Source: Rapana venosa
Taxonomy: Eukaryota > Mollusca > Gastropoda > Neogastropoda > Muricidae
Direction of reading: 5' to 3'
NCBI GenBank assembly: GCA_028751875.1
Contig: CM054135.1
Location: forward strand, 3,994,448-4,058,447
Length of the DNA stretch: 64,000 bases
Shown here: one piece after another, positions 10,015-22,248 of the stretch
How the letters are laid out: every line of letters begins with the position of its first letter
Numbering within the stretch: position 1 is the first letter of the stretch
Made by a program: the position numbers and the translations under genes
Notes under the pieces: model-generated
Database searches by the model: none
Told to the model about the DNA's origin: nothing
The model's input: only the letters and a program-made list of their open reading frames with translations

Positions 10015-12400
10015 AAACTGGCCTTTCTAGCAAATGCTCCCAAAACATTATCTACATTCCATGTCTATTGGTATTTTGGTAGTGCTGGGCATTTCTCAAA
10101 CACTCCTATAAACAATCTATAAATGTCGGGATGGGAAACTATTGAGCGTCTACTGGTACCATCTGGAGAAAAAATGCACTCAAAGCACTTCTTGCACTAT
10201 TCACCACACTATAATCTGCACCTTCAGAGTACAGGAAAGCAAAACACTTTGCTATATTTACATGTTCTGGTGTATAATCATCAAGACCATAGCTGTTGGC
10301 ATATCAAAATCAGGTCTGCTGTCAATCATTTTTCTCCAAACCTTTCCCTAATAGTCTGTATGCCAGAAGATGTAGGCTCCCCTTTTTTCAAGAGGATATA
10401 TCTTGCATGGATGGATTGGAAGAAGGATATCCCTGGCTGTCGGAAGGGGAAAGGGTTCTGCTATCCACAATACTGGACAAGACCAGCAATCAGACTTGTT
10501 TTCCAGCTGCCTGTGATTGGAGCATTTGCAAAATCACACTGAAAGGCAGAAATGCATAGAACACAGTGAATTTACATGAATGGAAAAGGCATATACTGCA
10601 CAGGCATCTGGATCAGGTCTGTAACTGATTTAGCATAACAACTGCTTGTTTATCCTAGAGGCAAATAAATCAACAGAGGGTTTGGCCTGCAAATGTGATG
10701 ATGCATTATGCAGCATAGCAGGGTTGAGCTTCCATTCAGCATCCAGGTTTCTTTTCCTGGATTCTGTATCAGCTGCCACATTGTCTCTCCCTGGTACAAA
10801 TGCTGATTAAAGGCATATGTTCTTAGCAATACACCATTCCCATATACTGGAAGTAATGTCATTGCATGATGGCGAATGGCTGGTACCAAATTGTTTAATA
10901 CAAGCAACAGCTGTAGTGTTGTTTGTCAAAACTTGAGATGCTTTACCTGCTATATCTTTCTCAAAACACTGCAAAGCAAAAATGCTTTAAATTCAAGATC
11001 ATTGATGTGGTAGTCTGCTTCAACCCCAACCCTTCTTACTGGCATCGGATGTAATAGTCACTTCAGACTCTTGACCAGACACAGAGTTGGAGGCACTGTC
11101 AACATTCTCATTCCACCATTGCAGTTCCTTTTTGCTGGGGGAGAAAGACTCATGAGCCCATCAAAGTTCCCTCTATTAATCTCAAGTGCAAGTTTCTTGT
11201 TACTTTCTCAGTGACAGTAGTACATTGGTCAACATCTTACAGCTGTAGACCTGGCAACGATCATTTCTACTACCCTAGCAACTTACCTGATAGGTACTTG
11301 TTCCTTCTTCAGCAGTTGTAAGCTACCTATTATTCTGTTTTCTTTCCAATCTTTTGTCAGAACAATAGGCATATTCTTGGAATCAATACTAACACCAAGA
11401 TATTGCATAGTCTAGGATGGACTGAGCACAGATTTCTCTGGGTGTGCTATAAACCCTAATGAACGAAACAGTCTAAAGATCTCTATAACACCACGCAGGA
11501 AGCCCCCTACATTTCTTCCTTTCAATAGAGAGTTATACCATTTGGCACACAATTAAATTCACACAATTCATTCTTCCAACTGACCCTGATCAGCTTTCTG
11601 TGTTCTGGCAACAGGGGAACAGAATAGTAAGCATTTTTTAAATCTATTAATTCTATGAAACAATCTTTTGTAATAAGCTTGATTGCAGACTGTGAAGTAT
11701 CCATCTTGAAATGGTGGTGGGTGATTTCCTTATTCAACTGTTTTAAAGTCAAGATAATTGTGTGTGTGCCATCCTTCTTAGGGCAGGTAAAGATAGGTGA
11801 TAAATATTGGCCCTCCTCAAACACATTTAGAGATGGCACGTTTTTGTTTTATTTTTTAATCTCTTTATCAATGGCACCCATTTCTGTTTTTGTTAAGTTT
11901 GGTCGAGGTGGGAACTTTGTAACAAACCATCAACATCACAGTCAAGTTCTATTCCCGCCCCCTTCATTAACTAAAAAATTTCAGGGTCAGAGGTCAAAGA
12001 TTTCCACTGATCAAAAAAGAAATGTAGCCTGCCAGCAGTAGATAGGTTTGACTCTGTTTTCAATTATTTAAGCAATTTTGGGAGAGAAGAATAAAATTAC
12101 CTTACTTCATTCTCCATCAATGACTGAGACTGACAAAGAATTAGTCCTGATGTTTGTTGTTTTTCTTCATCATGTCCAAGGCCCCAAAGTACTTCTTGCT
12201 TCTGGTCCACTGTTGTTCTTCTTTCCTAAAAAGAAGGGCTGGCTGGAAAACTTTTGGGGCACAGATCATTGTCATGGCTGGCCCCACTGGATCCAGAAAC
12301 ACTCCCAAATGATCCAACTCCTTGGCCTCTTTAAGAAATGTAGACAAATAATCTCCAAAGAGTTTGTCAGTAACTACATATTCCAGAGGCAATGGTAGGG
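10015..12400 (-). mobile_element. DIRS-type tyrosine-recombinase retrotransposon, decayed
   Basis: Minus-strand blocks in order are as follows. A probable gag-like end reads LFGDYLSTFLKEAKELD, at about 12310-12370. The RT at 11522-11839 has FTCPKKDGTHTIILTLKQLN, HHFKMDTSQSAIKLI and LIDLKNAYYSVPLLPEHRK, a style typical of DIRS1-like RTs. Then come FRSLGFIAHPEKSVL and an RNase H-like segment ITSDASKKGWG. A PGRDNVAADTESRK stretch follows, with PSVDLFASRINKQ behind it. The start of a recombinase-like region reads SARSALSAFF and then GVFEKCPALPKYQ, near 10080-10160. Many stops and shifts are present. The recombinase catalytic half is not recognised. DIRS elements integrate with a tyrosine recombinase instead of an integrase. 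Confidence 0.8.
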
Positions 12401-12719
12401 TTTAGGCATGGCTTTATTGCTGCCTTCCTCTTGATAGACAGGTATTGGACTGCATGGCTTAACAGGGATACAAAGTCATATAGTTAAGAAACTACAGCTT
12501 CCAAAATATCTGTGTGAGTTATGCTTTTGTGCTGGTGCCAGCATAGTGGTGGCTTTTTTTTTAACCTGTGACTTTTGTGCTTTCCTGTTATGTGGGAGGA
12601 CAATTTGTATATCAAGTCGTTTGTGTTTCCCCCAGGAATTAGGTGGTCAGAACAGTTTTTCTTGACATTTCTTATTTTGTACAATTTTTCAATTCTAAAT
12701 TTCTCATCTTTTTAAATAT
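12401..12719. other. No recognised feature between DIRS and LINE A
   Basis: May hold more of the decayed DIRS 5' region, but no motif is readable. Confidence 0.4.
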
Positions 12720-14392
12720 TTTTGCTAGATAAAAATGACAACATGACGTGTGTTTATATTACTGTGTTGACTTTTAAAACTACCCTGACTATGCTGCAGC
12801 GTGATAAACTGCACATGCTTCACAAAGTAAAACCACCTACATTGCCAACATCCAGTTTTCCTTACTCTACCCCAATGACACACACACATAGCTGCAGACT
12901 TGAGAGCATTGCTCTTACATCAAATCATCAGCAACAGAACATACTTAATGAAGAAACAAACGTTTTTCAAACTTGGGCATCATTGCTGAAATCCAGAAGA
13001 GGAACATGTGCAGGCAAACGTCATCACCTGCGAAGTGCTCAGCCTCAAGTGTCAACTCAACTCTGACTCATTTCTGTGACCACTGACAATGCTGCCTCAT
13101 TTCCGCATGACATGCTTCCCCCAGTTGTTGATTTCTCCTCAATGTGTGACTCTGACAATACTTTTCTTGATCGTAATGTGTTTCATGCTGTGTGTAAAGA
13201 TTCAAGTTCCCTGCCTGACTCAGTTTGTTTACCATCCTCAGCAGCTGACTCACCATCTAAACTCTTGTCTGTTCTCCCACTGTCCACACATCTACCATCG
13301 CCTTCATCTTCCTCTGATCATTGTCCTAAGTCACTACTTTCTTCTTCAACTTCTCTGCCTCCTTCAAATCTACTTCACATCTGTCTGTACAATGTACAAG
13401 CTGTATGCCCAGATGGAAAGGCTGATTTCCTTTCCGATTTTATCTCTGAACAAAACCTAGATTTAACTTTTTTCACAGAAACTTGGCTAAAACCACAGGG
13501 CCATTAACCTAAGATACAGCTAACACTACCCAGCTATAAGACTTTTCTTCCCCAGATTCTCCCATGGAGGTGGCATTGCTGTCGTTTACAAGGACACACT
13601 TCTTCGGGCTTATTCCTGTCTGCCACTTCCTCCCTTTCTCACCGGAATCTTTCGAAGCCTGTGAACTCAACCTCAACTTACCGGGCCATTCTAATACATT
13701 CTGTTGTGTTTACCACCAACCTCCCAGCTGTAAAAACTATCTGACATATTTCCTTTTTCATCAAGAATTCCAGTCACTCCTTGATCACTACAGTCTCACT
13801 CCCAAGGAAATTATCATTCTTGGCGACTTTAACTTCCACTTTGACAACCAGTCTTCTCCTGATGCCAAGCACCTTTCTCTTTCTCTGTCAAACCACTCTC
13901 TTTCCCAGCTGGTAAATGAAGCTACACACAGTTCAGATCATATCTTAGACTGGCTCATCACTGATATATAACTAGATCTTGTCACGACTGTATCAGTCAC
14001 TAATTAACTATTTTCTGATCAATCTGCCATTCTTTTCTGTCTCAATGTTGCAAGGCCTATCAAAAAGAAAAATGCATCTCCCGTCACAACCTCAAAGCCA
14101 GATATTCAAACTTTCTCTACCCAACCTGCTGAATGCCTATCACAAATCCCTGACCACTCTGACTCTTCTAAACACTACAACACTGTTCTAAGCCAAGTGC
14201 TTGATGAGCATAACCTCCCATCAACGTCGTTCTGCCTGCTAGGCCCTGCGCCCTATGGTACACCCATGATATCCTGGTTGCAAAGTGCAAACGCTGACAA
14301 CTAGAGCAACAATAGCAAAAAACAAAAACTGAAACAAATAATCAGCTCTTTTGAAAACAAATCAACAAGGTAAAACCTTAATCCATTCAGCA

Positions 14393-14532
14393 AAGTGAAT
14401 CGGTGGTCTGGAGGTAACACGCCTTTCTAGAAAGCGAAAAGACCGGGTCGGAAGTGTGCGGTGGTTTAAATCTCGTTTGGGCGCGAAACTTTTCCCCCAT
14501 CCATAAGACTTTGAGGGGTGGTCTGGGCGCTA

Positions 14533-14563
<31 letters not shown>

Positions 14564-14825
14564 CATGTGTTACACAAAATTATTCAGCGCACGTAAAAGA
14601 ACCCGCTGCAACAAGAGAGTTGTCCCTGGAAAAATTCTTAGAAAAAAGCCACTGATAAGGAATCAAATACAGTTGCAGACCAAAAAAAAAAGGGGGGGGG
14701 GGAGCTCCTCTTGTGGTGACGCGCTCTCCCCTGGGAGAGCAGCCCCAATTTCACGCAGAGAAATCTCGTGACTTAAAGTGGTATAAATAAATAAATGAAT
14801 AAATAAATAAATAAATAAATACAAA
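14393..14825 (+). repeat. tRNA-derived SINE with conserved core, inside LINE A copy 2
   Basis: The head has degenerate A/B boxes (GGAGGTAACACGCC; GGTTTAAATCTCG), followed by the core CTTTCGGATGAGACGATAAA and a GCACGTAAAAGAACCC block. A GACGCGCTCTCCC...GGAGAGCAGCCC hairpin-like segment and an (AAAT)n tail at 14786-14822 complete it. LINE sequence resumes after the tail. A short direct repeat CAAAG at both junctions may be the target duplication. It contains A10G10 homopolymers at about 14681-14702. SINEs with this core are widespread in gastropods as I recall; that is memory, not a search. Confidence 0.8.
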
Positions 14826-16126
14826 GTATTACTGTGCTCAAGTTCTTGACGCTACGTCCACAAAATCTCTTTTTTCTCTCACCTCAACTCTTCTGGGATC
14901 TGCAAAGGCAAGCAGAGCATATTAGTGTCTGTAATAGTTTTGGATGTATTCTGCTTGGTTTATTCTCCTATTGAAATGGTTTGTAATTCTCTATACCCCA
15001 AAGGGGTGAAAGGAATTAAGTCTTGAATCTATAATCTTGAATTGCTATGAAAGGTCAACCTGGAAGAAGTAGACAAAGATGACGATTCTTAAGATAAAGT
15101 AAAGATCTGACTAGTGCTTGCAATCAAAACCTGTCAAACCTGAATGTGGAGTCCCACAGGGATCAGTTCTAGGGCCTGTTCTCTTCACTCTCTATACTGC
15201 TTCACTTTCAGATAATTATAAACCGTCAGATTAATCGTCATTTTTATGGTGATGATTCTCAGATTCAAAGCAGTGATACTTCTGAAAATCTGGTTTCTCT
15301 CATGACAATTATGTTCTACTGTCTTCAAGACATTAAACATTGGATGATTCAGAACAAGTTACAACTAAATGCTGATAAAACTGAAGCCATATTTCTAGGT
15401 ATCAAACATGAATGCTCCTCCATCACAACAACTTCATCAGAATTTGGCAGTGCCTCTGTCCATCTCTGTGAAATGTGTAGGTGTTGATTTTGACAACACA
15501 CTCTCTATTTAAAAATTCATCACCCAGACCTGTCAGTCCTGCAACTATAAACTGCGAATAATTGTGCAATTTGCAAGTATCTGTTTACTTATGCAACAGC
15601 CAATCTTTTTCACATCTCTCATTTTTTTACGATTGAACTATTGCAATTCTATTTTGACTGGTCTGTCAGCATCATATATCCATTCCCTTCAGAGTATACA
15701 CAATTCGGCATCTAGACTTGTCGTAAGAAGGAAAATATCTGAACACATTACTCTTCTTTTGCAATCTCTTCACTGGCTGTCTGTTCACAAGGAGTGAAGT
15801 ACGACAAGACTGCACCTTCTTATCTATACGACTGTCTTAACCTATAAACTCCTTGTTCCCTCCATTCTGCTGCAATACCTTGTGCTAATAAATACCCAGA
15901 CTCAAACAATTCAGTGTGAGCCGTCGTTCTTTCACTATTTCTAGTCCGTCTATTTGGAATGACCTATCTCTTTCCCGTTGCTCAAATCCGTCATTGGACA
16001 GTTTCAAAATTAGCCCAAAGACACGTATTTCCTACCTTGGATCTTCCTCCATCATTGCACCTCATATCTATCCCTACTTTCAATCAGCCTCCTCCTTTTT
16101 CATCAGCTTTCCTTAGTGGGTTATTT

Positions 16127-16130
<4 letters not shown>

Positions 16131-16208
<78 letters not shown>
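16131..16208. repeat. (GT)n microsatellite in the LINE A copy 2 3' UTR
   Basis: About 38 GT units at the same 3' UTR position as in other A copies. Cys-Val ORFs are spurious. Confidence 0.95.
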
Positions 16209-16209
<1 letters not shown>

Positions 16210-16352
16210 AAAATGAAAACACGTTTATCTTATTTGTAGACAGTCACATGCGTGTGAATGATACGGCCACAAGTGCTTTGATTGTTTGCTTTAAGAGATT
16301 CAGTATTATAAAGAAAAATCCATGGTATTTTGTTATTATTATTATAATTAGT

Positions 16353-16360
16353 AGCAGCAG

Positions 16361-16399
<39 letters not shown>
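16353..16399. repeat. (GCA)n trinucleotide repeat at the LINE A 3' terminus
   Basis: About 14 GCA units directly follow the TATTATTATTATAATTAG end of LINE A copy 2. It lies at the junction between that element and the next LINE fragment. Confidence 0.9.
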
Positions 16400-16404
16400 C
16401 TAAA

Positions 16405-16759
16405 TCTCCTGGCAGGACCACAGATCCAACGAGTCAGCATTGGAAGAGGTGATTATAAAACTAAGCAACAGATATATCTTCTAGGAATTATTAAGAGAAG
16501 GAAGAAACATGGTTTGGTCACATGACATGTCACTCCTATCTTACTAAGACTATCTTCATGGGGACATTTGAAAAATTGGATAGAGAACATCAAAGACAGG
16601 CCTGGCTTTGACATGGCAGTGCGCCAGGAAAGGCTGAAGGCAGATCACCCTTGAAAACACTGTTGACCAATGATTTATTCTAACTCATGTACCCCTGACT
16701 ATGCTATCATCTAGGTCAACGGATCGATGATGATGATAATGGTGAAAATGATGACAGTT

Positions 16760-16796
<37 letters not shown>
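16405..16796 (+). mobile_element. LINE C-terminal tail fragment ending in (GAT)n
   Basis: The frame reads IKRRKKHGLVT and WIENIKDRPGFDMAVRQERL. This resembles the extreme C-terminus of LINE ORF2 (compare WISNIKEWTGLTVPNLLKAA in LINE D at about 31250). It ends in a GATGATGAT array at 16725-16796, as LINE D does. Only about 300 bases survive, so the family is uncertain. The receptor exon begins about 95 bases further on. Confidence 0.5.
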
Positions 16797-16890
16797 CAAT
16801 GGTGATGATGATAACAATGACAATCATGATGATGACAATGGCGATAATGATCTATGTTTCTAACCAAGCACATTGGTTACTGTGCATCAG

Positions 16891-17069
16891 ATACCAGTTC
16901 AAAGCAATAGCTGAGCTGATCAGACTGTTTGGCTGGACCTACGTGTCGGTGGTTTATCCAGCGAACAGTTATGGTGGAGAACGGCTTTGACGCACTCCGT
17001 GGCTATTTAGATGAATTCAACGTCTGCCTGGACACTGTGGCTGTCATAAAATATGGATCCGATGAAGAG
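16891..17069 (+). CDS. Metabotropic glutamate receptor-like (class C GPCR) exon, ligand-binding domain
   Basis: The exon encodes YQFKAIAELIRLFGWTYVSV, matching the mGluR block 'YQA-AM--IVR-F-WTYVS' in the extracellular Venus-flytrap domain. PANSYG, then FDALRGYLDEFNVCL and TVAVIKYGSDEE follow. A pyrimidine-containing acceptor (tgtgcatcag) and a GAG|GTTTGT donor bound it. Joined phase 0 to the exon at 23742 it gives a sensible family order. Odd feature: frame 1 ends in a stop after SYGGERL, while frame 2 gives ENGFDALRG. One extra G near 16973-16976 explains both. This is either a sequencing error or a real frameshift that inactivates the allele. In the family this domain binds glutamate or related ligands outside the plasma membrane. 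Subtype cannot be told. Confidence 0.75.
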
Positions 17070-17410
17070 GTTTGTCTGTCTGTCTGTCTGTATGTCTCTC
17101 TCTCTCACTTTGTTGAGGGCAAATAAAGTTTACACCACAAATTGGAACAAGTATTAAGCTTATCACCCTGTGGTCACCCATCTGTGAAGTGCCTCTCACA
17201 AACTTATAAAACATGTATCTGCTTTTGAAAACCATCAGCACAAATTGTAATTTCAGGACTTTTATGAATGTGTTTGCATAAAAATGGCTTGAAGAACTAG
17301 GGCTCACAGACGCTTTCAAAAAGTCAGTTACTGAAATTCTATTTGGTTTAGTTTCTGAAAACTACATAGTATGTGAAATGTGCATTTATTTTCTTCAACT
17401 CTGCTCCTAG

Positions 17411-19344
17411 ATTCAGATCGCAGCTAACACAGGCAACATCCAGGTAACGTATGATGGCATTAAGCAGGCACTGGGCCCGATGCAAAAGAAAACTGCTCTT
17501 TTGAAGCCAGCTGCAAGGGATGTGATCCAAGACAGAGAATAACAAATGGAGGACTGGATAGAGCACTTCACTATTCTATATGCAAGGGAAAATGTAGTCA
17601 CAGAAGATACCCTGATTGCCATAAGGTGCTTACCAGAGCTTAAAGAGCTTACAAGAACCAACCATAGACAAATTCAGTGCACTCCTGGACATGTTTACCT
17701 CTGGCAAGGCACCTGGGCTAGATGGTATTCCTGATGAAGTACTGAAGTGCTGCAAAAAGAAACTCATCACCGTGTTGCACGAAATCTTCTGCCTCTGTTG
17801 GAGTAAAGGCGAAGTACCACAAGGCATGAGTGATGCCAATGTCATCACACTATACAAGAACAAAAGTGACAGAAGCCATTGCAATAATTACCATGGCATA
17901 TCACTCCTCAGCATTGTTGGGAAAGTCTTTGCAAGAGTAGTACTGAAGAGGCTCCAAGTATTTGCAGAGCAAGTCTATCCTGAATTGCAGAGCGGTTCCG
18001 ATGCCCAAAGATCCACTATAGACATGATCTTCCTGAAACATTTCAGGAGAAATATAGGAGCAAAGGCAGCCACTCTTCATTGCTTTCCTAGACCTCACAT
18101 AGCCTTTTGGTCTGGTGAGTAGGATGGACTCCCCGATATCCTTCCCAAGACTGGATGTCTGCCCAAACTTCTTGGCATCATCAGATCCTTGCATGGTGAC
18201 ATTAAGGCACTATTATCTTTGACGGATCAACATCAGCTAAATTCAACATATGAATGGGATGAAACAGGGCTGTGTCCTGGCTCCCTCCTTGTTTGGAATC
18301 TTCTTTGCTGTGTTGCTGAAACATGCATTTGGTCCTGCAACTGAAGGTATTTACCTCCAAGCCAGGTTAGATAGAACGCTCTTCAACATCTAAGAGCCAA
18401 GACTAAAGTCCAGCTGAGATACCTGCATGGCATCCTCTTTGCAGACAACGTAGCAGTAACTGCCAGCTCAGCTGAGGACCTACAGCAACTCATGACTTGC
18501 TTCAGCAATGCCTGCCAAGACTTCGGGGTTACGATTAGCTTGACGAAAACACAACTCATGGGATAAGATTTTGACTCTGGCCGAACCATCAGCTTCAATT
18601 AACAATAACTGAATGTCATCCATGATTTCGCATACCTGGGCTCAACTATCTCAGATACCCTTTCACTTGACAGAGAGCAAAACAGCTACTAGTATGATCA
18701 GACTGACAAAGAAAGCATGGAACAACAGCAAACTGACTGAGCACACAAAGATCCAGATCTACAAAATCTGCATCATGAGCACCCTCCTGTATGGCAGCAA
18801 GTCCTGGACTTAACATGCTCAACAAGAGCAAAAGCTCAATGCTTTTCACATGCGTTGCCCACAACTCATCCTGAGCATTACCTGGCAGGAAAAGGTGCCA
18901 AACAATGCTGTCCTGGAAAGAGTTGGATGCACCAGCATGTACGCACTACTGAAACAGAGATGTATGCACTGGCTTGGCCGTGTTTGTGTATGGACAATAG
19001 ATGGATCCCTAAATACCTCCTCTATGGAGAATTTGTGCAGGGAAAACATCCTACAAGCAGACAACAGCTGTGATTCAAAGACGTGTGCAAGAGGGACTTA
19101 AAAGCCTTGAGCATCGACCAGAACAATTAGGAAGCAACAGCCATTTTATGGTCAGCCTGGAGACAGGCTGTATAGAAAGGTATCGCTAAGTTCAAAAAGA
19201 CACTTGCTCAGCAGCAAAGAGAATGTGTAGAAAGGCTACAACCCAGGCAGATAGACCAGCATCAGACTTTATCTGTGCCCTCTGCAATAGAGACTGTCAT
19301 TCCAGTGTGGGACTGGCCAGCCACACCCATCCGAGACAGAAGGA

Positions 19345-19345
<1 letters not shown>
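17411..19345 (+). mobile_element. LINE family E, copy 1: linker, RT and C-terminus, degraded
   Basis: It starts in the region before the RT: VTYDGIKQALGP and DWIEHFTILYARENVVTED. The RT block at 17691-18122 has GKAPGLDGIPDEVLKCCKK, VITLYKNKSDRSHCNNYHGI and RSTIDMIF. A shift and a gap affect motif A, then MKQGCVLAPSLFGIFF lies near 18262. Motif C is LFADNVAVTAS at about 18438, so the second catalytic Asp of FADD is Asn. The C-terminus includes LTEHTKIQIYKICIMSTLLY and HMRCPQLILSITWQ. No endonuclease was seen. It lies inside the receptor intron. From about 18455 it is duplicated at 20995-21866. Confidence 0.85.
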
Positions 19346-19381
<36 letters not shown>

Positions 19382-19946
19382 CAATGAAATGACAAGACAA
19401 GACAAAGGAGAGATAGAAGAGAGCACAAGGGAACAGGAGAGGGAGCTGAAAACAAACTTATTTTATACGAAATCAATTGAATAGCCCAATCGTCATCATT
19501 GGCATGGAATTCCTAACATGGTTATAGGACAGATTAAAACTCAATTTTCCCCATCAAATTTTTAAGAGCAATGGAAAAGAGAGTTTCCACGAAATGGGGA
19601 AAATTTAATTCAATCTTAAGACATACTGGTCTGAAAAGAAAACTAGGGCACAATGTCTCTTCTTCCCCTTTTTTTATGGCGTGCAACTTGTATAACAAGC
19701 CGTGACAAACTCGTGACAATTTTAGGGGCTGTAGGTACAGCTCGCTCTCGCTCACACGCACGCACGCACACACACAGACACATAACAACCCTCCACACAT
19801 AATACACAACACGGCATATACTCCTCCCAAACATGCAAAACACAAACACTCAATTATACACACACACTCACCCCCACACGCAAAACACGCGCGCGGCACA
19901 CGCACACACACACACACTCACACAACACACACACACACACACACAC

Positions 19947-19977
<31 letters not shown>

Positions 19978-20994
19978 GCGCAACGCACGCACATAAACAC
20001 ACACAACAAAACCGCGCGCGCGCGCGAATATCCCAAACAAGAATCGAACTGCGTCCACTATTACATGCATCACACAAGTCGGCATGATTATCTTTCATTT
20101 TCCCGTCCACAGGGCAACACAGCTTCAGATTCTGGTAACACAGATTCTTCATTGGTCACAGCCTGGTGTTTCTTTTCACAAACCAAAACAAATCCGGGGG
20201 TGTCAAACAGCAGCGTTCCATTTGAACGAAAACAAGATCGTCTTTTTTCACTAAAACCCTTTGTTTCTGGATGCCCTTAAATACTGAACACCTTATAAAG
20301 TCATGGTTCTATGCTGTCCCTTTGCTCCTCTGCAAAGATCTATCGGGCAGTTTAGCCACATAGTTCTTTATTTAAAGTCGGCACTAGTTCAACTTGCTGA
20401 CTTTTGCCAGAGGACGTCCACAGTCGTGGTTTCCGTTTTAAACCATCGGCAAGGTCATGCCACGTTGCACGTCAGCAGCTTTCATTCTCTGACTCTTTGA
20501 AAAAAAGCTTGGTAAAACCGGTTTTTACGTGCATATTCTTGCAACTGTGGGGCTGTTGGCAGAAAAGGGGGTGACAGTGTGTGACACAGCACACCTTGAA
20601 GGAGGTGGGCACAAAAAACATGGTGAAGTTCCTCTGTTTCAAATTTTCCTTTTTCCTCCTTTTTTTTCCTTTAGTGCTGTCCTTTTCCTCTCTTCTGTCC
20701 CATTTAGTCTCGGAAATCTGACTTGCGGCTTCCCGGTAGCTGTGGGAGATGACAGGGGGTGCTGTTGCGCCATGTTGCTGTTGTGGGTGGGCTGGCTTTC
20801 AGCGTACCAACGACGTGCTGTCGCACTTCCAGCGATTTTCCAAGAAGTGAGGGATTTTCTTGGAGAGCCAAACCAAAGGGAACTTCAAATGTTTAAAGGC
20901 GGGCCCTTTTGGCCTCAACAATTTACCCCAACCGGTTATTTAAAGCTCTTAAAAAAAAAAAACAAAACCCCAATACGAAAATCACCTTCAGACA
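19346..20994. other. Spacer between the two LINE E copies: TG/GA, CA and CG microsatellites
   Basis: (TG)n(GA)n occupies about 19346-19380. A CA tract with CG-alternating islands (CGCGCGCG) lies at about 19750-20028. The remainder has no readable gene. From about 20520 homopolymer runs and poor reading frames become frequent (for example T9 at about 20660 and A12 near 20950). Confidence 0.7.
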
Positions 20995-21866
20995 ACTGCA
21001 AACGCCGCTCAGCTGAGACTACAGCAACTCATGACTTGCTTCAGCAATGCCTGCCAAGACTTCGGGGTTACGATTAGCTTGACGAAAACACAACTCATGG
21101 GATAAGATTTTGACTCTGGCCGAACCATCAGCTTCAATTAACAATAACTGAATGTCATCCATGATTTCGCATACCTGGGCTCAACTATCTCAGATACCCT
21201 TTCACTTGACAGAGAGCAAAACAGCTACTAGTATGATCAGACGACAAAGAAAGCATGGAACAACACCCAAACAAACTGAGCACACAAGATCCAGTTCTAC
21301 AAAAAATCTGCATCATGAGCACCCTCCTGTATGCAGCAAAGTCCTGGATTACATGCTCAACATAAGCAAAGCTCAATGCTTTCACATGCGTTGCCCACAA
21401 CTCATCCTGACTTTACCTGCAGGAAAAGGTCCCAAACATGCTGTCCTGGAAAAGTTGGAGCACCAGCATGTACGCACTACTTGAAACAGAGATGTATGCA
21501 CTGGCTTGCCGTGTTTGTGTATGGACAATAGATGGATCCTAAATACCTCCTTAATGGAGAATTTGGCAGGGAAACATCCTACAAGCGACAACAGCTGTGA
21601 TCAAAGCGTGTGCAAGGGGACTTAAAGCCTTGAGCATCGACCAAACAATTAGAAGCACAGCCATTTTAGGGTTTCAGCCTGAGACAGGCTGTATAGAATG
21701 GTATCCTAAGTTTCAAAAAGACACTTGCTCAGCAGCAAAGAGAATGTGTAGAAAGGCTACAACCCAGGCGTTAGACCGCATCAGACTTTATCTGTGCCCT
21801 TTTGCAATAGAGACGTTCATTCCAGTGTGGGACTGGCCAGCCACAACCCATCCGAGACAGAAGGAG
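20995..21866 (+). mobile_element. LINE family E, copy 2: near-identical duplicate of 18455-19345 with many small indels
   Basis: From 'gctcagctgag' through the C-terminal block to 'catccgagacagaagga' this repeats copy 1 in order. Long stretches are identical: cagcaactcatgacttgctt, and the whole of 21037-21240 against 18489-18693. Most other differences are one- or two-base gains or losses, such as gactgacaaag to gacgacaaag. Substitutions are few. Both copies are followed by GT/GA microsatellites. It codes for nothing intact. Confidence 0.85.
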
Positions 21867-21900
21867 TTTTGGTGTGTGTGTGTGTTTTGTGTGTTGTTGT

Positions 21901-21963
<63 letters not shown>

Positions 21964-21974
21964 AGAGAGAGAGA
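21867..21974. repeat. (GT)n then (GA)n compound microsatellite
   Basis: An interrupted GT stretch, then about 29 GA units with one AAAG interruption. It parallels the TG/GA tract after copy 1 at 19346, but the GA part is much longer. Confidence 0.95.
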
Positions 21975-22144
21975 AACACTTGAAGACTTGTTTTACTATT
22001 AGAAATGTGTATCAGCAGGCACATTTTCTTGTGCATAATTATGCAGAAATGATTAGGGCAATCCACACATTTCAACATATCAATGAAGCCAGAGTGAGAG
22101 TGCATGTATGCAAGCATGTATTCGTACATGCATCCAAACACGCA

Positions 22145-22248
22145 TGCAAGTGCGCGCAAACTGCGTGTGTGTGCGTGAGTGTGTGCGTGCGTTTGTGTGT
22201 GTGTGTGTGCGTTCGTGTGTGTGTGTGTGTGTGTGTGCGTGTGCGTTA
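22145..22248. repeat. Interrupted (GT)n with GC steps
   Basis: Alternating purine-pyrimidine tract with interruptions (gtgcgtgcgtttgtgtg...). Non-coding. Confidence 0.9.

Larger units (their letters stand above)
12720..16352 (+). mobile_element. LINE family A, copy 2: longest 5' end, internally deleted, SINE inserted
   Basis: A probable ORF N-terminus rich in Ser/Pro (about 12722-13380) leads into an endonuclease: HICLYNVQAV, LDLTFFTETWLKP (catalytic Glu), then IIILGDFNFHFDN and ATHSSDHILDWLITD by 13971. A frameshift at 13507-13560 and later stops break it. At 14393-14825 a SINE interrupts the linker. RT fingers and motif A are missing: the frame goes from TSTLLGSAK (about 14900) across about 200 bases of unrelated text to ECGVPQGSVLGPVLFTLY (15145). 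The expected YADD region is degraded to about 15240-15260. The C-terminal block SLIFLRLNYCNSILTGL and the GT-bearing 3' UTR follow. It is inactive. Confidence 0.85.

Noticed and set aside
10123..10559. Plus-strand ORFs of 69-139 codons
   Set aside because: Antisense to the DIRS element; no family resemblance on +.
20529..21077. 182-codon + ORF
   Set aside because: Its N-terminus has no recognisable domain, it runs into LINE E copy 2 and it crosses indel-noisy DNA. Not credible as a gene.
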